Of a stretch of DNA of 64,000 nt, positions 57,681 to 64,000 are shown piece after piece. A program made the translations under genes and the position numbers. The notes beneath the pieces were generated by a model that made no database searches, had not been told where the DNA came from, and saw only the letters and a program-made list of their open reading frames with translations. The stretch's first letter is position 1. The number at the start of each line of letters is the position of its first letter. Source of the DNA: Larix kaempferi (taxonomy: Eukaryota; Streptophyta; Pinopsida; Pinales; Pinaceae). The stretch covers positions 3,534,001 through 3,598,000 of the forward strand of contig BSBM01000637.1 in the NCBI GenBank assembly GCA_027924585.1, written 5' to 3'.

Positions 57681-57689
57681 TTCCAGCCC

Positions 57690-58945
57690 TGTCAATGATA
57701 GCTTCCCAGATGAACATTTGTTCGTTGTATCTGTTCGAACCCCATGGTTTGCAGACATAGCCAATTATTTAGCAACTGAAAAGCTACCAAACCATCTCTC
57801 CCCACCTGAGAAACGTAGGATCATAGTTTAGAGTTCTAATTACTCTTGGGTGGACAATGATCTCTTTCGTACTGGTCCTGATATTATTATTAGACGATGT
57901 GTACGAGAGGGTGAGATGGCAGATATCCTGCATGCATGTCATGGTGGACCTTGCGGTGGGCATTTTTTTGATAAGAGAACAACATACAAAGTGTTGCACT
58001 CTGGGTATTATTGGCCAAGCATTTTAAAATATGCTACCAAATATGTCAAGGGATGTGACAGTTGCCAAAGAATGGGTAGACCTATGCCATCCGATGAGAT
58101 GCCCTTAGAACCCCAAGTTATGATTGAGCCTTTTGAAAAATGCGCTCTAAATTTTGTTGGGCCAATTTCCCCTATGTCTTGTAAGAAGAAGTACATTCTA
58201 GTCTGTACAGATTATGTCACCAAGTGGGTAGAAGCCAAAGCCTTATTCCAAGCCATAGAGAAATATGTGGTGGAGTTCATTTATGAAGAAATATTCACCT
58301 GATTCGGTGTACCTAGGGAAATTGTAACCGATCAAGGATGTCTGTTTACCTCCAAATTGATGGAAGAGCTTACTAAAAAATATGGTATTAGACATTGTAA
58401 ATCTTCACCATATCACTTGCAAGCCAATGGTCAGGTAGGATCCACCAATAAAGTATTAGAAGCCATCCTGACTAAGACTATCCAGTTACACTACAAAGAC
58501 TGGGTAGATAGGCTCCTAGAAGCCTTGTGGACTTATAGAATAACTTGGAGGAACACTACTGGCCACACACCTTATGAACTTGTTTATGGTAAACAAGTTC
58601 TTCTACCTATCGAATTTCAAGTCAAAATTTTTTGTATGCCTGCACAATTAGGGATTAATCTAGAAGAAGCACATAGACAACGGATCCTGCAAATTAATGA
58701 ATTAGATGAGATTAGGCAAGATGTTATTCAATGCACAATCTTAATACAAAACTAACGAAAAAAGTGGCATGATAGATACATTAAACAAAAACAATTCAAA
58801 ATTGGAGACTGGGCATTACTTTTTTATTCAAGATACAAAAACTTTAAAGGTAAATTAACTACTCATTGGATGGGTCCATATGAAATTCTTACATCCTTTG
58901 ATAATGGATCCATTAAAATTAAGACAATTGTTAACACCTCAAAAG
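57690..58945 (+). pseudogene. G5 integrase, 3' end cut by G7
   Basis: Zinc motif [12 protein letters not shown] with CDSCQRMG (57930-58080), core Asp in ALNFVGPIS (Asn instead), [13 protein letters not shown], Asp in VTDQGC, Glu region QANGQVGSTNKVLEAIL where the Glu position is Gly (about 58438), then ALWTYRITWRNTTGHTPYELVYGKQVLLP and WMGPYEILTSFDNGSIKIKTI, ending at about 58945 where similarity to G3 stops. So two active-site changes are present besides stops. Confidence 0.87.
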
Positions 58946-59700
58946 TTCTCACCATCTCATCTCCCTCACTACATGACTCATTTGTCTATTTTTCCCACCA
59001 TCTTTGCCTCCAAAACCTCAAAAAACGATTAAATGGTCACCAAAAGGCCAAAAAACACCTTTTCCCCCCTCCAAATAATTAAATTTCCTCAAAAGATAGC
59101 AAAACCCCTCTAAAAAGGCCCTAAATTCCAAAAAATCAAGTAAAAGGGAATAAAAAATATAAAAAAGAGTAAAAAGAGGGAAAAAGGAAGCAAAAACCCT
59201 AAAACAATTGACCTAAACCATATGGTGCCAAAAACCATGGGTCAACACTCCACCACGAAAAAAACTATAAATAGGTGATGGAGGCTCCCCATTTCACATC
59301 CATAATCTATCCTATCCTCACGCTGCCAAAATAACTCATGAAACCCAAGCTCACCATTTGAGCTAGTTTTCCCATTTGAGTGCCCCTTTTTGGCCCACCA
59401 TCCAAGCACCTTGGAGAAGGAGAAGGAACCCATTGGAGCATGGAAGCAGTTCTCCTAGACTACTGTAAGAGCTCCACCAACCTCCACATCTGAGGTAAAT
59501 GTAACTTTGGTCATATCATAATACAAAAGAAAATTTTCCATTGTATTGTCATTGTCCTTTTATTTCTATTGACGCACATGTTAGCTTAGATTTTATACTG
59601 TTTTACTGTTTGAATTTACTATTTATTGGACTGCTACTAAGGAGGCCATTCTCCTTAGTAGGTGCTCATTCGCATAAGCTAGGGTGAAAACCATAGCTGC
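58946..59700 (+). mobile_element. G7 5' LTR, approximate
   Basis: Non-coding DNA between the broken G5 integrase and the primer-site-like TTTTGGCGACTCCACT. It contains CTATAAATAGGTGATGG (about 59267) as a TATA candidate and a run of CTTTTATTTCTATTG. The ends are not defined; orientation is plus because the primer motif follows it. Confidence 0.5.
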
Positions 59701-59704
59701 AGTT

Positions 59705-59718
59705 TTGGCGACTCCACT
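59705..59718 (+). other. G7 primer-binding site TTGGCGACTCCACT
   Basis: Same core as the primer site of Ogre/Tat-type plant gypsy elements, preceded by GCAGTT. Nothing else in the region explains it. Confidence 0.6.
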
Positions 59719-61002
59719 ATTGGCCTTTGAATTTTTGGTTAAAATTTTAAAACATCTTTCTGTTTTTCCTGTTTGGCTATGGTTTTGGGTAGTTGGGTTT
59801 TCTGCCGCAAAATGCAGGTCTTTTCCTCACAGCAGTGGTCCAAACCGCGAGTTCCTAGCCCTAATCCGCGGCCTCGGTCGCAGCTTCCTACCCATTTTTC
59901 GCACCCCTACCACGGTTTTCTGCCCCCTATTTGCGATCCAGATCGCAGCTGTTTCACTCCTTCCCGTGGCCCAGAATGCGTACCCCTGTCTACATCTTGC
60001 GATCTGGCCCATTGAAAACCCTTTGCTTCCCGTGGCCCCGAACACATTTCCCTATTTTTTTTCCACGTCCTGGCCCACCGAAACCCCTCCATCATCCGCG
60101 GTCCTAACCGCGCATTGCGAAACCCTAAGTCATGCTCCCAACTACACAACCCTAACCTATAGCCACTCTCCGGCCACAAAGCCGAGTCCCATACTTGCGG
60201 TTCAAACCATACGTTCCATCCCAATAGTCGCATATCAGGCCATGCATCTCAGTCACAAACCCGCGATCTGTTTTTTGCATTTTTGCCCCTTTTTAGCCCT
60301 GAATTTTTTTGCAACATTTTCTGCACCTGCACAGCCACCTGTCCTATCTGCAACCACAGTTTCCTATAGATTTTTTCTGTAGTTTGATTTCTATTCCATT
60401 TACAAAATTTAAAAAAAATAAAATAATATTTTAAGCATTTACATTGGAAAAAGAAAATTCTGCATTGCAAGTTAAATTTCTACATCATTATTGGTTAAAA
60501 AGTTGCCCACGCATGGCACTTTTGTTGGGTTCATCACCTCACACGCACACACTCTATCACCTAATTCAAGTGCACCTTAAAAAATTACTTAACTCAACCA
60601 ACATTCTAACCCCACTTGGGGAACACATAAGAATATTGTAGTTAGGTAGGACAGGGGGGATGGGCATCCAAATAACACCCCTCGGTTGCTTACACTTGAG
60701 ACATAGTTGTTGTCTTTTAGGGTACCAAAATCCCCTAGTATTTTTTGACATAGTCATGACCAGTTTATCAGAGGGCCTCTCCCTTAGGAGGGTTGAAGTA
60801 GCCAGAGTGGTTCTGGAGGGCTGAGTGGAATACCACAATCCACCCAGTAACCAAAGGCTACCTACTTGTTGGTCTGTGTGCGGTGATTCCTTTTATGCCC
60901 ACATGGTGATAGGAATGGAGCTGCAAATTCACCTTTATGGATGTGTCATGAATGGGGTATCTTAGTTTCCTTTCTTCTAGGATTGTCTTACCCGGTCTCC
61001 CT
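59719..61002 (+). other. G7 untranslated leader with CCGCGG/TTGCGATC-rich repeats
   Basis: 59800-60260 repeats short variants of CCGCGG, TTGCGATC, CCGTGGCCC and AACCGCG (for example 59844, 59862, 59930, 59963, 60021, 60097), a loose repeat of irregular spacing. The rest (60260-61002) has no repeat and ends at the C3 LTR. The 232-codon frame 59684-60382 is pyrimidine-rich leader, not a protein. Confidence 0.6.
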
Positions 61003-61608
61003 TGTTGATGTATATGTAACTTTGGAATGTATTTCACATATATGTATATTGTATTCCTATAGAGATGGTATTATTCCTCTATAAGGAAGTGTCGTCATTT
61101 ATATTGTAAATGTTGTAACTTATTCTTGATGGGTTATTAGACCACGTTGTTGGGGTCAGCCCTGTATAAGTCATATGGGTCAAAGGGTTATTATACCAGC
61201 CTATTGGGGGTGGGCCCAGTCAGCATTATGTTATGTGGTTAAGTTCGAGCCTACATGAGTTAGGTAAAAAGGCAAGTCAAGTCAAGTATAAATAGAGTGC
61301 GGGAGGCACTCTATTTGCTCACTCACTTCTCACTCATGCACTCAAGGAGGAGTGGCACACTTATGGAGGAGGAGGATCTGCTGCTAGGTTATGTCTATAT
61401 CTTGTGGTTGGGTTGTATCATTGCTCTATCTATCTCTGAGGAAGTTATTGGGGTTTTTCACCTTTATGGTTTTCCCCAAGTAAATCTTTGTGTCTCTTGT
61501 GTGCTTGCATTATTGTCTCCATGATTGATATGCTGTAGATATGTTGTACATGTTGTTCTCTCAGTTAAGATCCTACATCAGATTGAAGTAAATTCTGAAA
61601 ATTTAACA
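61003..61608 (+). mobile_element. C3 5' LTR (606 bp)
   Basis: TGTTGATGTATATGTAACTT ... TTTAACA, the same length and ends as in C1. TATAAATA at 61287-61294 and an inverted repeat at 61290-61316 (AAATAGAGTGC / GCACTCTATTT, loop GGGAG). The left flank pentamer is TCCCT; the right copy is outside the window. Confidence 0.92.
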
Positions 61609-61620
61609 TGGTATCAGAGC
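61609..61620 (+). other. C3 primer-binding site (initiator tRNA-Met)
   Basis: TGGTATCAGAGC directly after the LTR, as in C1. Confidence 0.95.
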
Positions 61621-62954
61621 TAGCCTGAAAGAAGGCATGATATGGCATGTATGACACTTGTTGCACTTACGATGCTAGGGCTTGATATAGCAAAAACCAG
61701 TCATCGTAGCACTTTCGCTATAAATCTGTTTTGTCAAAGTTTTCGGATCTTAAATTGTTACAAGGCGAAGCTAATATCCCCATGTACCTTGTTTCCAAAG
61801 GACAACCTCTAATTCATTGTACTTTGTGATTTATGATCTGTACAATATAGGGTTTTTGCCTCTTCCAGATCTGAGTCAAAATCAGGTGACCTTGGGAAAA
61901 AGGTCTTAACTTGATCTAGGAAGCTCCAAATGAAATTTTGTGAAAAGTGAAAGGTAGTACACAGACTGTACTATCTCAGGAAGCGTTTTCAGAGGCTGAA
62001 GTTGAACCAGTGACACGTGGCATGCCGTACAAGTTCGCTCTCTTGTATTATCCCAAAAAAAGGTCACATTGTGACACTTGGCATAACTCTCTCTTAGAGA
62101 GTCCAATTGAGGTCAGACCTATCAGGATGGAAAGATAGCAGGTCGAGATATCTCAGAAAACTTTTTCAGAGGCCGAAGTTCAAATAGTGACACGTGGCAT
62201 GCCGTACAAGTTCGCACTTCTGTATTATCCCAAAACAGGTCACGTTGCGACATTTGGCATAACTCTCTCTCAGAGAATCCAATTGAGGTCAGACCTATCA
62301 GGATGGAAAGGTAACAGGTCAGGCTATCTCAGAAAACTTTTTTTCAGACCCTATGGATTGAAAAGTTTGGAGTTACACTAGAAACAATCAGGTACATATT
62401 TTTGTCAAAACAGAATTATTTTTGAGTACCTTCATTCATGGCTTCCGGAATTTAGGGATTTGGAGAAAGTTGGAATTTTTTTAATCGGAGACCACAGCTG
62501 AATGCTACTCATCAAAATAAAAATTTAGAGACCAAGATCAGAATTTTTGGCTCGGCAGAAGGCCGGGCTTGATCAGACCCTAGTTCGGGACTTTGATCAG
62601 AAAAGTGGAAAATTAGGGCTTCTGTGAAAATGGGAATTTTTGAAATCTGTGACCATGGCTGGAAGCTCCTCAGAAAAATAGAAGCTTAGAGCTTTGGATC
62701 AAACCTTTTGGTTGGGCAGAAGAGTGTGCTTCATCAAACCCCAGTTCAGGGTCACGTCCAGTGAATCCAGAAGTTTCAAAGGCAAAATTGAGGAGTGAAA
62801 CTTTGCAGTTTTCAAATTCTGAATATACCAGTTTGATCAGCTCATCAAGGCGCATATTTCTATCCTTTCAAAAGTTTGAAATTCAAAGTTTGAATGTTTG
62901 GGGTTTCTCTGACAAACCCATATCCATCTCCAGGTCCAGTTCTTGCAAATCAAG
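61621..62954 (+). other. C3 leader
   Basis: Longer than in C1 (about 1.33 kb against 0.56 kb), mainly because of a 177-bp tandem duplication (61972-62345). It shares TTTGGTTGGG, GAAGCGCC/GAAGCTCC and CTCATCAAGGCGCAT blocks with C1. Confidence 0.8.
61972..62345 (+). repeat. 177-bp tandem duplication in C3 leader
   Basis: Units begin at 61972 and 62149 (tatctcagg/aaa.. ttttcagaggc), a third start at 62325 is cut off after about 20 bp. Spacings 177 and 176. Units contain GACACGTGGCATGCCGTACAA and a CCAATTGAGGTCAGACC phrase. Confidence 0.92.
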
Positions 62955-63060
62955 TGGATTGGGTTAATCCTAGAAGAAGATGGATTGGTCACTTGCATAA
63001 GTGAAGAAGTTCATGTTTCAGAGGGAGATGAGGCTAAGGCCTTACATAAGAAGATTACAA
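62955..63060 (+). pseudogene. C3 gag, N-terminal fragment
   Basis: Reads WIGLILEEDGLVTCISEEVH, DEAKALHKKI, matching C1 gag (RIGLNLEENELDSYVKEDI, EDEEAKVLHKKN). Similarity ends at about 63060 and the frame stops at 63115. The start Met and first 20 residues of C1 are missing. Confidence 0.8.
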
Positions 63061-64000
63061 GCGATCTCGATAGGTATGACTCATTGAGGTATGTTTTGAG
63101 ATTTGTTCATGATTAAGTTTATGGTATGTTCTGTCTTCATATTATTACGGTTAGTACAATCTTGATTTTAGACTTGTCATATCACCTTAATAAAATTATG
63201 AATGCATGATAGAAAATATTCATTGATTAGGGTGTTGACACTTATGATTGTACCAATACATTATGGTGTTGTATAAGGTTTATGTTGTCTACTAACATGA
63301 AAGGTACACCAAGAAAGACAAATCATGTTCTGGTTCAAGAACATATGATCATGATGACATGAGGACAAAGATTCATCCATTGTTATGGATCACATAGAAG
63401 ATATACTTTCGAGGTATGTATAACTTGTGTCTACAATGGTTAACTTATGAGACATGCAGGTTACTAGCACAAGTCACTGAAGAGAACCAGAAGACAATAT
63501 GCGGGTATGTTATACATAAATAGCTAGCATGCTAATCCAGGTATGTTTTTCCTATATCAAGCTAGAATCCTACCTTGTGTTAGGATCTTATACTGTCGTT
63601 GATAATGATTATTCATGAAGTCATAGGTTTGAATAATCATGGTTATATGCATATTATGTGTCTTACCTTAATTAATGATATGACTAACCTGAAGAGTCAT
63701 AGGTTTGAGTAATTATAGGTTTAGACATGTTATGTTTCTTATGATTTGACTAACCATAAGAATCCTACATAAACCTTGAATGCTAATGCTTATTATTTCT
63801 GTTTGAAATGATCATGACTATACATGCTTGAGATTATTGTGTTTTAATAGTATACTAATGAATGTATAATTTTATATGAGATCACAAGGATAACAAAATC
63901 ATGATACTAATAAGCATGCATAGGGACCAAGGATGAATATGAGTTCAAGAACAGGTAATCCAGGAAGCAAAGATCAAGAGGGAGTACACTCCAATGGTTT
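63061..64000. other. Unassigned AT-rich sequence after C3 gag
   Basis: No gene. Two diverged copies of about 80 bp (63618-63693 and 63694-63765) share a-gtcataggtttga(a/g)taat and gactaacc. Several GGTATGT/GCAGG motifs look like splice sites, but no ORF supports exons. Confidence 0.5.

Noticed and set aside
59684-60382. 232-codon plus-strand frame, largest in its region
   Set aside because: Pyrimidine-rich leader with short repeats and no domain; position after the primer site and lack of codon pattern argue against a gene.
63061-63560. Exon-intron-like GGTATGT..GCAG pattern
   Set aside because: No ORF across the putative exons; motifs are short and expected in AT-rich DNA.

Overview
The window is about 64 kb of nested, decayed transposable elements, almost all LTR retrotransposons. 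I found no intact host gene, no tRNA or rRNA gene, and no bacterial or organellar signature. It is nuclear plant DNA: Ty3/gypsy and Ty1/copia domains of plant type, initiator-tRNA-Met primer sites of the form TGGTATCAGAGC, a plant LINE with a DUF4283-like ORF1, and long AT-rich LTRs with TATA boxes. The density and age of the nesting, plus some remembered similarity to unnamed conifer proteins, suggest a gymnosperm; that part is inference. Every coding region carries stop codons or frameshifts, so all genes are pseudogenes.

Layout. 1-3868: gypsy G1 (minus), gag with five zinc knuckles, an upstream ORF, and a 5' LTR. 3869-9378: gypsy G2 (minus), gag-PR-RT-RH-INT followed by a second RNase H; both ends lost. 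9379-12756: 5'-truncated copia C2 (plus) with a repeat-rich tail, carrying a solo LTR (10033-11011) and a hAT-like MITE (11394-11681). 12757-20891: gypsy G3 (minus), Athila-like. 20892-24560: LINE (minus). 24941-25275: CACTA-like subterminal repeats. 25290-39190: gypsy G6 (minus), split by the complete copia C1 (26375-33728, 606-bp LTRs, 5-bp target duplication) in its 3' LTR and abutted by G4 in its integrase. 39190-50080: gypsy G4 (minus), PR, RNase H placed before RT, RT-RH-INT, then a long extra ORF. 50081-58945: gypsy G5 (plus), same family as G3. 58945-61002: LTR and leader of gypsy G7 (plus). 61003-64000: 5' part of copia C3 (plus).

How the parts relate. C1, C2 and C3 are relatives sharing LTR ends, a TATA-overlapping inverted repeat and, in C1 and C2, the same tandem-repeat tail. 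G3 and G5 are opposite-strand relatives with matching LTR blocks and pol. G1 and G6 have related LTRs. The most unusual content is (a) two gypsy elements with a second RNase H in different places, after integrase in G2 and before RT in G4; and (b) two gypsy elements, G6 and G4, with a long sense-strand ORF after integrase that combines a globular region, a basic nuclear-localisation-like segment and a long coiled coil. I cannot assign these ORFs to a characterised family.
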